Origin: Magnetococcales bacterium
Lineage (GTDB): Bacteria > Pseudomonadota > Magnetococcia > Magnetococcales > UBA8363
Assembly: GCA_015232645.1 (NCBI GenBank)
Contig: JADFZF010000010.1
Span: forward strand, 1-37,350
Direction of reading: 5' to 3'
Length of the DNA stretch: 37,350 bases
Positions 9,691 to 17,733 of this stretch are shown piece by piece; position 1 is the first letter of the stretch, and each line of letters starts with the position of its first letter. Under the pieces are notes generated by a model. It was not told the origin of the DNA. It was given only the letters and a program-made list of their open reading frames with translations, and ran no database searches. The translations under genes were made by a program, and so were the position numbers.

Positions 9691-11061
9691 ATGGAAGATT
9701 GGCGTCCCTTTCTCGATGGCCTGGAAGAGGGGGTCATTTTTTTGGATGAGAAACGTTACGTTATGGCCATCAACCGGGCGGCGTCGCGAATGATCAATCA
9801 GGATTATGAAAGCGTGGTCGGGCGTCTCTGTCCCACCCTGTTCGAAGGAGTCCGTTGTGCCCAGGCGTGTACCGCGCAACGAGGTTGTTCACTGGTTCCA
9901 TCCCAAGCCCAGATGAGTCGCACACTCGATCTGACCTTGAAGCAACCGGAACGGACTCCGATCGTCCTGCGCATGTGGTCGGTGCTGTTGGCTGGAAAGG
10001 AAAAATCGGCGCGTTATGCCATTATTCTGAAAGATCGAACCCGGGAGTCTCTGTTGGAGGAGGAAACCCGGGAGCGGTTGCGTCTTGGCGGCATGGTGGG
10101 GCGCAGCGCGGTGATGCGACAGCTGTATCAATCCATCATGCAGGCCGCGCTCAGCCCGGCGACGGTTTTGATTCAGGGAGAGAGCGGAACCGGAAAGGAA
10201 TTGATCGCGCGCGCCCTGCACGACAATTCACCGCGTAACCGTGGTCCCTATATCCGGGTACATTGTGCGGCATTTCCAGAAAATTTACTGGAAAATGAAT
10301 TGTTTGGTCATGTCAAAGGGGCATTCACCGGCGCGGCCACCGACCGGCCAGGCCGATTCGAAGCGGCTCACGGCGGGACGATTTTTTTGGACGAAATCGG
10401 AGAGATTTCACCCCAGTCGCAGGTGAAACTGCTTCGGGTGCTCCAGGAGAAGGAGGTCGACCGGTTGGGAGAGAATCAACCCAGGAAGGTGGACATACGA
10501 ATCATCGCCGCCACCAATCGAGATCTGGCGGCCATGGTGAGCCATGGCATGTTTCGAGAGGATCTCTACTACCGGCTGAACGTATTAACCATCCATGTGC
10601 CGCCCTTGCGCGATCGTGACGGAGATATCCCGTTGCTGGCTCGGGCATTGTTGGGGGAAATGGCCCTTCGCTATGGACGCAAGGAAATCAATCTTTCCGA
10701 GGAGGCATTGGCGCTGTTGGAAGGATTCGTCTGGCCCGGCAATGTCAGGGAGCTGGCCAACGTATTGGAAAACGCATTGGTTCGTGCATCCGGAGATCGG
10801 CTGTTGCCAGAGCACTTTCCGGCGACGATGGCCGCCAGGATCACCGCCAATGTCTCTGCCAATCCCGGCAGCCAGGCAACGAAACTGGAGAAGGTGGTTC
10901 GTTACTATCGCCAGCCGCCCGATCTGTCGGAAAGGGAAATGATTATCAATATTTTGAGGGAAACGGGATGGAACAAGGTGTGGGCCGCGAAAAAATTGGG
11001 GATGTCGCGCACCACGTTGTGGCAACGCATCCGGCGGTATGCCATCGACCAAGAGGGGTAG
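9691..11061 (+). CDS. Sigma-54-dependent activator with N-terminal cysteine-bearing PAS domain (NorR position)
   Basis: 456 residues from the ATG at 9691, which follows GGAGGG; an upstream in-frame start at 9604 would run through the operator repeats and is rejected. Residues 1-125 look like a PAS sensor (GLEEGVIFLDEKRYVMAIN) carrying four cysteines at 47, 56, 60 and 66. The AAA+ domain has Walker A GESGTGKE (163-170), the sigma-54 contact motif GAFTGA (210-215) and Walker B GGTIFLDEIGE (about 228-238). A Fis-type helix-turn-helix ends the protein (WAAKKLGMSRTTLWQRI). NorR of Escherichia coli instead has a GAF domain with mononuclear iron, so this is a NorR analogue by position and not by sensor. 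The cysteines could hold a metal or Fe-S cluster; that is inference. No receiver domain is present, so it is not a classical response regulator. Confidence 0.92.
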   Translation: MEDWRPFLDGLEEGVIFLDEKRYVMAINRAASRMINQDYESVVGRLCPTLFEGVRCAQACTAQRGCSLVPSQAQMSRTLDLTLKQPERTPIVLRMWSVLLAGKEKSARYAIILKDRTRESLLEEETRERLRLGGMVGRSAVMRQLYQSIMQAALSPATVLIQGESGTGKELIARALHDNSPRNRGPYIRVHCAAFPENLLENELFGHVKGAFTGAATDRPGRFEAAHGGTIFLDEIGEISPQSQVKLLRVLQEKEVDRLGENQPRKVDIRIIAATNRDLAAMVSHGMFREDLYYRLNVLTIHVPPLRDRDGDIPLLARALLGEMALRYGRKEINLSEEALALLEGFVWPGNVRELANVLENALVRASGDRLLPEHFPATMAARITANVSANPGSQATKLEKVVRYYRQPPDLSEREMIINILRETGWNKVWAAKKLGMSRTTLWQRIRRYAIDQEG

Positions 11062-11096
11062 GGTGCCCGAAGCTGTTTTTTCCCAGGTCGGGCCGC

Positions 11097-11119
11097 GGAA
11101 GGGGGAGGCCCCCCCTTCC
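11097..11119 (+). terminator. Strong GC hairpin after the nor activator gene
   Basis: GGAAGGGGG and CCCCCTTCC form a 9-bp stem with a five-base loop, 35 bases after the activator stop codon. No T-run follows, so it is either an imperfect terminator or a fragment of the dispersed G/C hairpin family seen elsewhere in this window. The rest of 11062-11212 holds no gene I can support. Confidence 0.4.
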
Positions 11120-11212
11120 ATCCAACCCGTATGATGCTTCGAAGTTGGGAAGATATGGCTTCAGTGGTGACTTGGAAAGATTATGCTTGAGGTCATCAAG
11201 GCGACGAGGCCA

Positions 11213-11947
11213 TTATGATGGAATTTGATCTTTTTTGACCAACCGTTCACCCAGTTTTTGCATGTTGCTCATGGATAACAGGTGGGCGTAGACCCAGCTC
11301 AGCTCTCCCGAGCGGAACAGCTCCAGGGCCTTGGTTCTTTCCAGTTGCAGCAGCTTGTTTTCGTCGATACCCAACAATCCTCCCATGGTCAGGCTTTGTC
11401 CATTGGGTAATTGTACCTGGGCCCTGATTTCGGTAAAAAGTTCCAGATCTTTTAATCGGTTGACGAAGATCTCCGTGCGTTGATACTGGGCCTGATAGTC
11501 CTGCAAAAATTTGATGGCATTGTTTAAGAATTCGGAGGGTTCGCCATTTTGGGTGAACAAGGGACGGCCATCGGTGCCCAAACCGGCAAAAGTCTGGTCG
11601 ATACAGACGGTTTTTTTATCCTTTTCCTGATCCGTTTCAGCCAGAATGAAGGGATAACGACGGACAAAGGCGGGGATGTAGTGTGCATCCCAACGGTTGT
11701 CATGACCGACGAACAGGTTTTCATCATTGCGCAGGCCCAGCAGGGCGACTGGAATGATCAATTCGGCCGCTTTGGTGAAGACGATGCAGTATTCCTTGGC
11801 GGCGAGGGCAAATTCGACCCCGGCAAGCGGTACCGAATTGGTTTTGCGACTGAAGGAGTAGAGATCGTCGGCGATTTTGATGCACAGGTTTTTGTGCTCG
11901 TCCTTGTTGAGTGGAACCGGTTGTTCGTAGAAAATGATATGAGACAT
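11213..11947 (-). CDS. SapC family protein
   Basis: 244 residues. The central pattern YIPAFVRRYPFILAETD, the CIDQTF segment, then LFTQNGEPSEFL and FLQDYQAQYQRTEIFVNRL are typical of the SapC family, named after an S-layer-associated protein of Campylobacter. The molecular function of the family is not established. There is no clear signal peptide. The start ATG at 11947 has GGAGGT nine bases upstream. It follows the PpiC-type gene by 20 bases on the same strand, so the two are very likely one operon; an isomerase/chaperone partner would fit handling of an exported or surface protein. Confidence 0.88.
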   Translation of the reverse strand: MSHIIFYEQPVPLNKDEHKNLCIKIADDLYSFSRKTNSVPLAGVEFALAAKEYCIVFTKAAELIIPVALLGLRNDENLFVGHDNRWDAHYIPAFVRRYPFILAETDQEKDKKTVCIDQTFAGLGTDGRPLFTQNGEPSEFLNNAIKFLQDYQAQYQRTEIFVNRLKDLELFTEIRAQVQLPNGQSLTMGGLLGIDENKLLQLERTKALELFRSGELSWVYAHLLSMSNMQKLGERLVKKDQIPS

Positions 11948-11967
11948 GATATGATACCTCCAGGTTC

Positions 11968-12912
11968 CTATTTTAATTTGGAAACGTTTTCGGAGTTGAT
12001 AATCGCTGGGGTTTTATCCATGATTTCTTTGAGCAATTGTGCCCGCAAGGTATCCATTCGTTGTTTTTTCAGTCCGGCGATCAGGATGGGTTTGGCTTCC
12101 TCCTGGGTGCGGACGGAGGCGGGTTTGCTTTCAATGAGCTTGATGATGTGCAATCCTTGATTGCTGTGGAAGGGTCCTTTGATATCGCCGGGCTTCATCG
12201 ATTCCACTTCTTTGCCGATTTCCGGAACCAGTTGATTGATGGCGATCCACCCCATATCCCCGCCATTGGGAGCACTCTCGGTATGTTTGGAATGTTCTTT
12301 GGCCAAGGCGGCAAAGTCGGTCCCCTTGGTTTTGGCCTTCTTGGCCAATTCGACCATTTTTTGCGTGGCGGCTTTTTGTTCTTTCTCCTCACCATCCAGG
12401 GGGAGGAATATTTGCGCGATATGGGCTTGGGGTGGGACCGCAAAATTTTTCACATTTTGTTGGTAGGCTTCCTTGATCATGGCTTCGCTGGGAAAGGAGT
12501 CTTCCGGTTTGGATTTGGAGTTGAGGTAGGCCTCCAGGAGGATTTTGTCCCGATCGCGTGCCATGACCCATTGGATGGCGGGTTGCTTGTCGAAACCGTT
12601 GGCGGTGGCCTGCTGAACAATGAATTTTTTTAGCAATTCTTCACGAATGGTCTGATCCAAAAGTTTGGGGCTGGCAAGAACCCGGGCTTTGGCTTTTGGA
12701 TCGCTGTTTGCGAACAGTTCATTCAATTCATCCGCATACAGTTTGACATCGCCCATGGTGGCAATGACCGTTTCGGATTCGGCTGCGGGAGGATTTTTTG
12801 TAGCTTCATCCTTGGCCATGCCTTCCAGGGGTACCAGGGAGGAAAGGCTGAAGCACATGACCAATCCGACGATGGATAATCTGAGTATGTTTTTTTTTAA
12901 AATTGACGGCAT
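11968..12912 (-). CDS. Periplasmic parvulin-type peptidyl-prolyl isomerase (PpiC/SurA-like)
   Basis: 314 residues. The N-terminal signal peptide (positive MPSILKKNILRLS, then a hydrophobic run to about residue 30) directs export. A helical SurA-N-like segment (about 45-150) precedes a parvulin domain (about 160-265) with HIAQIFLP, NGGDMGWIAINQLVPE and the closing GPFHSNQGLHIIKL. Such proteins isomerise prolyl bonds and chaperone outer-membrane or secreted proteins. The ATG at 12912 has GGAG nine bases upstream. A Cys in the hydrophobic run lacks a proper lipobox, so I predict a soluble or signal-anchored protein. It is a paralogue of the lipoprotein gene upstream and precedes sapC. Confidence 0.92.
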   Translation of the reverse strand: MPSILKKNILRLSIVGLVMCFSLSSLVPLEGMAKDEATKNPPAAESETVIATMGDVKLYADELNELFANSDPKAKARVLASPKLLDQTIREELLKKFIVQQATANGFDKQPAIQWVMARDRDKILLEAYLNSKSKPEDSFPSEAMIKEAYQQNVKNFAVPPQAHIAQIFLPLDGEEKEQKAATQKMVELAKKAKTKGTDFAALAKEHSKHTESAPNGGDMGWIAINQLVPEIGKEVESMKPGDIKGPFHSNQGLHIIKLIESKPASVRTQEEAKPILIAGLKKQRMDTLRAQLLKEIMDKTPAIINSENVSKLK

Positions 12913-13126
12913 AGCCGCAGCTCCTTTTCCTCAGGAATCAGGTGTCTGGTCTCAAACCAGGCTCGATATGGGTACCGAGTCGGTGTAACGTACAATAATT
13001 GACGGACCTCATGCAATTTTTTGTCGTCGGATTGGGATCAAGGGTTCTGCGATGTTATTCGGGCAAACAAGGACATATTTTGCTGCAACGGGTTTCAAGC
13101 TACAGTTTTTCTTTTCATGGCCACCG

Positions 13127-14104
13127 TTAATTTGGATTCACAAAGTTGGCATAGCGTTGTTCCGACTCAGCAGCCACCCCTTCGGAATGGGTGACTGAGG
13201 TATTTTCTTCAGTTCGGTGATTCAAGTTGTTCTGGAGATTGTCGCGGGTAGACAGCAGTCGCAGATCCCGGCGCAACTTTCCAGCGACATGGTCAAGCTG
13301 ATGTTGGGAAGAGGGGGCCTCGGCCATTTTTTGTAAAATATGATATCCCATGTCGCCTTCGATGGGGCCGACGATATCTCCTTCATGTGTATCCTTTAAT
13401 GCACTTTGGAAGGCGGGAGGAAGTGCGGTCATGGCGACTAGTCCCATGTCGCCGCCCAGGGATGCCGTCGCTTGGTCCATCGAAAGCTTGCGCGCCAAGG
13501 TGGCAAAGTCGGTTTGATTTCTTTTCGCCATGGTCAGGAGGGACAGGCTTTTGACGCGAGCCGCTGAACGGTCGTCGTTGAAGGGTATGAAAATTTGGCG
13601 CAAATGGATTTGGCGTGTGGTATTGGCACGTTCCATCGGTTCCTGGTTGTGCGCCACCATGGTCGGTTCAGGGTAATCGGGTTGAGGAGTGCTGACGGCG
13701 GGGAGGTTGGTGGAGCGCCAGGTTTCGTCCTCGGTCGGCTTTTGGTAGCGTAAAATATTGGACCGAGCCAACGATATGTCAAGCTGAGCCTGATGAACCA
13801 ATAGTTTCTTCAGGATTTCGCGACGAATTCGCCACTCCAGGGCCTCAGGGTCTGCCAGTAGCCGGTTTTTCACTTTTGGGGGCAGACGATCCAGGTAGTG
13901 TTGCAATTCGTCAATGTTCAGTTGCACCTCTCCCATGCGTGCGATCACATCCGCAGCGGGTTCCCTGGAGGTTTCCTGGGTATGATTCATGGAGGCCGGT
14001 GGTGGAATGGGGGGCTCTTCCACGGGAGGTGTCAAACATCCAGACAGCAAGGATGGTATGAGTGCGGCATAAAATCTGGCGTCGTGACGGTGACAGGTAA
14101 ACAT
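13127..14104 (-). CDS. Parvulin-type peptidyl-prolyl isomerase, probable lipoprotein (divergent paralogue)
   Basis: 325 residues from the ATG at 14104, which has GGAGGT eight bases upstream. The N-terminus ends in LLSGC, a lipobox with Cys23, so the mature protein is probably lipid-anchored, although the hydrophobic stretch is short. A helical segment (EVQLNIDELQHYLDRLPPKVKNRLLADPE) matches the layout of the neighbouring PpiC protein, and the parvulin domain has HLRQIFIPF, LGGDMGLVAMTALPPAF and GDIVGPIEGDMGYHIL. Between the two parts is a Pro-rich insert of about 40 residues. The domain is more diverged than its neighbour and may act mainly as a chaperone. It is separated from the next PpiC gene by 214 bases in which I see no gene. 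Same orientation, possibly the same pathway as SapC. Confidence 0.85.
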   Translation of the reverse strand: MFTCHRHDARFYAALIPSLLSGCLTPPVEEPPIPPPASMNHTQETSREPAADVIARMGEVQLNIDELQHYLDRLPPKVKNRLLADPEALEWRIRREILKKLLVHQAQLDISLARSNILRYQKPTEDETWRSTNLPAVSTPQPDYPEPTMVAHNQEPMERANTTRQIHLRQIFIPFNDDRSAARVKSLSLLTMAKRNQTDFATLARKLSMDQATASLGGDMGLVAMTALPPAFQSALKDTHEGDIVGPIEGDMGYHILQKMAEAPSSQHQLDHVAGKLRRDLRLLSTRDNLQNNLNHRTEENTSVTHSEGVAAESEQRYANFVNPN

Positions 14105-14328
14105 GGAAGGATACCTCCCAAAGCCGATGGTGTTGGATTTTTTGTATGGTTCCGACAGCGGGGCCAACAGAGACAGATATCAAAATAAAATTGATTCCCC
14201 CTTCTGAAACAGAAGATTTCGGGGTACGCAGCGATGTTCTGAAAGGGACTAGCAAAAGGGCTGCCGAAACGTCAGGTCCGGCAAGTCCGGGGGGGATAGG
14301 GGCGTTTGGGTCGAAAAAGAAACTTGAA

Positions 14329-14533
14329 GCCCGGGCTGAGTTTGGGCCGAAGCCCACAGGTGATTCTATTTCCTTTCCGACTTCATAACGGAATTTTTTT
14401 GTTGCGTTGAGTGCCATCGATGCTTCGCGTGCAGGAGGGGGAGAACCTTGGAATCACAACCTGTCGGCTTTGCCCCGACCTCCCCTGGGAAGGGATCCGT
14501 CTCTTCGTGGACCCATCTCATGAACTGGTTCAT
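14329..14533. repeat. Dispersed inverted-repeat element (diverged copy)
   Basis: The 447-base gap 14105-14551 is largely accounted for by this element. A left arm (14329-14366, core GTTTGGGCCGAAGCCCACAG) pairs imperfectly with a right arm (14451-14489), with roughly three quarters of positions matching. After the right arm come GGGAAGGG and GACCCATCTCATG (14510-14522), the motif shared with copies at 7294 and 26961. The left arm also resembles the left arm of the 26.7-kb copy (GTTTGGGC-GAAGCC). The weak open frame on the minus strand here is repeat sequence and not a gene. The part 14105-14328 should hold the promoter of the lipoprotein gene; I see no clear -35/-10. Confidence 0.6.
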
Positions 14534-14551
14534 ACTTGAAGTCAACACACT

Positions 14552-15109
14552 CTAGTGAAATTTCCATTGACTGTTGATTGGCGCCTCAATGGACGCGGCA
14601 GAATTCGCGGTGGTGATGGATTCAGTGAGTTGTAATTTCAAATCCCAGTCTGTATGGGACATGGAATCCTGCAACAATTTGCACAGGGCATGGAGCAGGT
14701 GCTGGTCCAAGGCCAACTCAATGCCAGGGCCGGTTTCGGGATACAGCGCCAGGACCACAAGATTTGGTTTCATGGGGAGCAAGCGTGCTTTGGAGATCAA
14801 GATCGGCTCCAAACCCATGGGGGTCGTTTCAGCCTGGGCCTCGAATTGAGTATTGAAATCGGCCTGGGAGATCGCCGATTCATGCATCATCTCCATGACC
14901 GCGGCACGGGCTTGCGGACTATGGGAGGCCTCGGGGCGGACCTGTTGTGCCACGGTTTGCGCAAGTCCTGGCCATAATCGTTTGACAAAACGCCGTGTCA
15001 ACCAAAAACGAAATTCTTGTCGATCCAAGGTGTTGATGCGTAACATCATCCTGTCGGCGATTTGAGAGTAGATGATTTGCATTTGATGAAGGCGTTGTGG
15101 ATTGGACAT
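14552..15109 (-). CDS. Conserved-looking hypothetical protein (185 aa)
   Basis: No signal peptide or membrane segment. The N-terminal half is helical and basic (DRQEFRFWLTRRFVKRLWPGL). The second half has a beta-like stretch (LEPILISKARLLPMKPNLVVLALYPE) followed by a helical region (LDQHLLHALCKLLQDSM). I do not recognise the family. It starts 11 bases after the ArsS-like radical SAM gene and probably shares its transcript, with a weak ribosome binding site. Its position suggests a partner or substrate-related role for that enzyme, but nothing in the sequence proves it. Confidence 0.75.
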   Translation of the reverse strand: MSNPQRLHQMQIIYSQIADRMMLRINTLDRQEFRFWLTRRFVKRLWPGLAQTVAQQVRPEASHSPQARAAVMEMMHESAISQADFNTQFEAQAETTPMGLEPILISKARLLPMKPNLVVLALYPETGPGIELALDQHLLHALCKLLQDSMSHTDWDLKLQLTESITTANSAASIEAPINSQWKFH

Positions 15110-15120
15110 GGTATTCTCGC

Positions 15121-16092
15121 TCAGGCCATCAGAGCCCCGGCGCAGGATGATCCGCGTCCCGCGGTGCAGGCGAAACAGTGATCGTCAATGACTATAGGGC
15201 GTTTGTCGAGGAAAGTTGGATCGAGGCCGGAAATTTGCGGTGGAATGGAGGCCTGGATGGGTTTTTGCAGCGCCAGGTTGAAATCGCAATCGAACAAGGT
15301 GCCATCCCAGGCGATGCTGATTTGGTGCCGGCACATGAGATGATCCAACGTTGCCGGATTGAATGAGTCCTGCAACAGCCGATGGTAGGAATCCTGACGG
15401 CCTAAACGGGCAAGATCGGCGTGAAAACGACCGATGGGCATATTGGTGATGGTCAGAAGGCGGGAGAAGACAATGCCATGGCGTTCCATCAATTGGCGGC
15501 GGAAATCCGATTCCAGTTGGCAAGGATCAGGGGGAAGTTGCGGTCCCAGGGGATTGTAGACCAGATTGAGGATCAATTCCGGGTCATGGCCATATCCCAG
15601 ATCGTTGAGTTGTCGCAGGGCAGCGATGGCTTTTTGATAGCCCCATCGTCCCCGCTGCTGATCGACATTGGTCTCGAGGTAGCAGGGGAGGGAACCGATC
15701 AGGATCACCTTGTGATGGCGAAAAAACGAGGCCATCTGTTCCATTTTTGGCTCCAACAGGACCGATAGATTGGTGCGTACCTGAATCGGGAGACGCTGCA
15801 GAGCCAACGCATCAATGAATGCCGGCAGATGGGGGTTGAGTTCAGGGGCGCCGCCGGTAATATCCACCAGGGTGCAGCCGCATCGTTTGGTCAGTCGGAC
15901 AATTTCCTCCATGACCGGCCATGTCATCTGTTCGTTTCGTGTGGGCGAGGCGGAGAGGTGACAATGATGGCAGTTCAGGTTGCATCGCAAGCCGACGTTG
16001 ACTTGAATCACCTTCGGAGGTCCGCTGATGAGTTCAGCCCTGCCGGTGGCGTGTAAAATGGTCTCCCTGAACGCTGTCATTGTAGGTGCCAT
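15121..16092 (-). CDS. Radical SAM / Cys-rich protein, ArsS-like (TIGR04167 type)
   Basis: 323 residues. The radical SAM motif CNLNCHHC (Cys37, Cys41, Cys44) binds the [4Fe-4S] cluster and S-adenosylmethionine; DITGGAPELNPHLP is the family's TGGAPE-type segment. The C-terminal DUF3641-like region ends in HCFACTAGRGSSCAGAL, the cysteine-rich signature of the ArsS group, implicated in arsenosugar synthesis and often a selenoprotein elsewhere. Here the frame reads Ser-Ser-Cys without an internal TGA, so no selenocysteine is implied. No arsenic methylase (ArsM) or resistance gene is visible nearby, so the arsenosugar role is uncertain. The ATG at 16092 overlaps the stop of the MazG-like gene by one base (TAATG), which fixes this start and implies coupled translation. 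Confidence 0.88.
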   Translation of the reverse strand: MAPTMTAFRETILHATGRAELISGPPKVIQVNVGLRCNLNCHHCHLSASPTRNEQMTWPVMEEIVRLTKRCGCTLVDITGGAPELNPHLPAFIDALALQRLPIQVRTNLSVLLEPKMEQMASFFRHHKVILIGSLPCYLETNVDQQRGRWGYQKAIAALRQLNDLGYGHDPELILNLVYNPLGPQLPPDPCQLESDFRRQLMERHGIVFSRLLTITNMPIGRFHADLARLGRQDSYHRLLQDSFNPATLDHLMCRHQISIAWDGTLFDCDFNLALQKPIQASIPPQISGLDPTFLDKRPIVIDDHCFACTAGRGSSCAGALMA

Positions 16093-16457
16093 TAATATTC
16101 GTTATATTTCAACGATTTTCCATAAACTTTAGAGGTGGGGTATTTTTGTTCATTGATGGTCATTTTATTCCAGGCCGCCTCCAGGGGGTCGATGTTGAAG
16201 CGAGAGGCGAGCATGGTCAGGTAGATCATGACATCGCCAACTTCTTCGGCCAAAGCCTGACGCTTTTCCGGAGCGAGGGAGTTGCTATCCTGGACATCCA
16301 TCCATTGAAAGATTTCCATGATTTCCGCGGCCTCGACACTCAGAGCCATGGCCAGGTTCTTGGGAGCATGGAAGGTTTGCCAGCCACGATCGCGGGCAAA
16401 CTGATCCAGGGCTTGGCCCAGGGATTGACCATCTTTGGGAAAAGGAGCAAGGCTCAT
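16092..16457 (-). CDS. MazG-like nucleotide pyrophosphohydrolase
   Basis: 121 residues from the ATG at 16457. The pattern RGWQTFHAPKNLAMALSVEAAEIMEIFQW followed by EEVGDVMIYL gives the metal-binding ExxE...ExxD arrangement of all-alpha NTP pyrophosphatases of the short MazG/RS21-C6 type. These hydrolyse (deoxy)nucleoside triphosphates to monophosphates and remove unwanted or modified nucleotides. An upstream in-frame ATG at 16508 adds 17 residues outside the domain and lacks a ribosome binding site. First gene of a three-gene unit with the ArsS-like enzyme and the 185-residue protein; divergent from the RNA ligase-like gene. Confidence 0.9.
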   Translation of the reverse strand: MSLAPFPKDGQSLGQALDQFARDRGWQTFHAPKNLAMALSVEAAEIMEIFQWMDVQDSNSLAPEKRQALAEEVGDVMIYLTMLASRFNIDPLEAAWNKMTINEQKYPTSKVYGKSLKYNEY

Positions 16458-16594
16458 GCGATATTCTGACCTCAGGGGGTGGTCGACTCGGGTGAACGGC
16501 GTCAACATTATTGTGGGTTATCATAATCTGTTTTCAAGGGGAAGTGAACCGGTCAGTTGGTTCTTTTTTGCGTCCGTTTCAGAGAGATCGATCC

Positions 16595-17404
16595 ATGAGT
16601 GCTCAAATTCGATATTTTATTGCCATTTCGCCACCGGAACATTTTCGAAAAAAGTTCGAAGCGCTGTGTCGGGAAGGGACTCGTGGTTTTCCCGAGTTAC
16701 GTTGGTCAGAGGTGGAAAACCTGCATATGACATTACGATTTTTAGGGGCAGGATCGACCGATCCATTGGCCGCGGCCAGATATGGCCTGGACGAAGCAGG
16801 CAAGCAAAGCCCACCTTTTTCCTTGCGCTTGGGAGATTGGGGTGGTTTTCCCCGGTTGTCCAGGGCGCGCGTTCTCTGGCTGGGGGTGGAACAGGAGGGG
16901 GTGGATTGCCTGGTCGCTTTTGCGGCAAGAATGGCTTATATTCCTGGCTGGCCCCCTGCAGATCATCCTTTTGTACCGCATGTGACCATGGCCAGAAGTC
17001 GGACGGGCGTAGTGCTGGATCGGATACGGTTATCCAGGTTGCCACTTGTCCATGAGGAGTGGATGGTGGATTGTGTGCATTTGATGGCCTCCATTCCCAC
17101 GGCTCACGGGGTGCGTTACCTGGTGGAACACACGTCCCGATTGTCCGGTCAGGGGGTAGCGCCCAATGGGATCGCGGAATCCTTGGTAGCTTTCAAGCTG
17201 GCTTTTGCCAATGGTGAACGAAATTTTGTGTTGGAGGATTCTGGTGATGGCGTCGAAGAGCCATTTTGGATACGGTGGAGCGAGCAGCAGGGATGGGTTC
17301 GTTGGCAGATTCTTTCCACCTGTGACCACCAATGCCGGTTGGGAACTCTTACACCTGCTGGGCAGACGGTTTTGCAATTGGATGCAGCTGGGAGTATGGG
17401 CTGA
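16595..17404 (+). CDS. ThpR-like 2'-5' RNA ligase / cyclic phosphodiesterase with C-terminal extension
   Basis: 269 residues from the ATG at 16595. The two catalytic HxTx motifs of the 2H phosphoesterase superfamily are HMTL (His44-Thr46) and HVTM (His129-Thr131), with spacing normal for ThpR. ThpR proteins ligate or cleave 2'-5' RNA linkages in vitro; their cellular role is unclear. Typical members end at about 180 residues, near VRYLVEHTSRL here. A further 86 residues follow, rich in Trp, Gly and acidic residues, with two cysteines in STCDHQCRL. I cannot identify this segment; it could be a new domain or a read-through after a frameshift. An upstream in-frame start at 16511 is rejected as outside the domain. 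Confidence 0.85.
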   Translation: MSAQIRYFIAISPPEHFRKKFEALCREGTRGFPELRWSEVENLHMTLRFLGAGSTDPLAAARYGLDEAGKQSPPFSLRLGDWGGFPRLSRARVLWLGVEQEGVDCLVAFAARMAYIPGWPPADHPFVPHVTMARSRTGVVLDRIRLSRLPLVHEEWMVDCVHLMASIPTAHGVRYLVEHTSRLSGQGVAPNGIAESLVAFKLAFANGERNFVLEDSGDGVEEPFWIRWSEQQGWVRWQILSTCDHQCRLGTLTPAGQTVLQLDAAGSMG

Positions 17405-17733
17405 GAGGATTAATGATATTATTTTTATTATTTTTTCGTCATTTGTCATTCGTTGATCGGAGTATGGGGAAGGGGTTAACCTCTTGAGTTGGCGTCCGAC
17501 GGTTGACGTTGTTCCATGCCGGACAATCTGTTTAGCGCTCAAGCAGGGTGGAGTAGCAACCAATCACGACCTGGAGCAGATTATGAATCCCAGGGGATAG
17601 GCATGATTGGCGAATCATCATATAGTTAGCCCATACAGTTTAGGCTGCGGCAGAGGCAGCGGACGGCTGCTGTCTTGGGATAAATTAATTCATGATCGTT
17701 AATTGATTCAGTGCCGGAGAGGGAGAGGAGATT
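17405..17733. other. Leader and promoter region of the chemoreceptor gene
   Basis: No gene seen in this 329-base gap. It contains a perfect inverted repeat ATGATT-GGCG-AATCAT (17603-17618), a possible operator, and a larger imperfect fold bounded by CTTGAG (17483) and CTCAAG (17538) with inner GTCCG/CGGAC. AT-rich AATTAA...TTAATT lies near the end. A purine-rich GAGGGAGAGGAG precedes the receptor ATG. I cannot name a regulator. Confidence 0.4.

Noticed and set aside
15121-15200. Possible selenocysteine in the ArsS-like protein
   Set aside because: The Cys-rich C-terminus reads Ser-Ser-Cys with sense codons; there is no in-frame TGA and no reason to invoke SECIS.
17483-17543. Riboswitch-like fold upstream of the chemoreceptor
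   Set aside because: Only short, imperfect stems; no match to a riboswitch class that I know.
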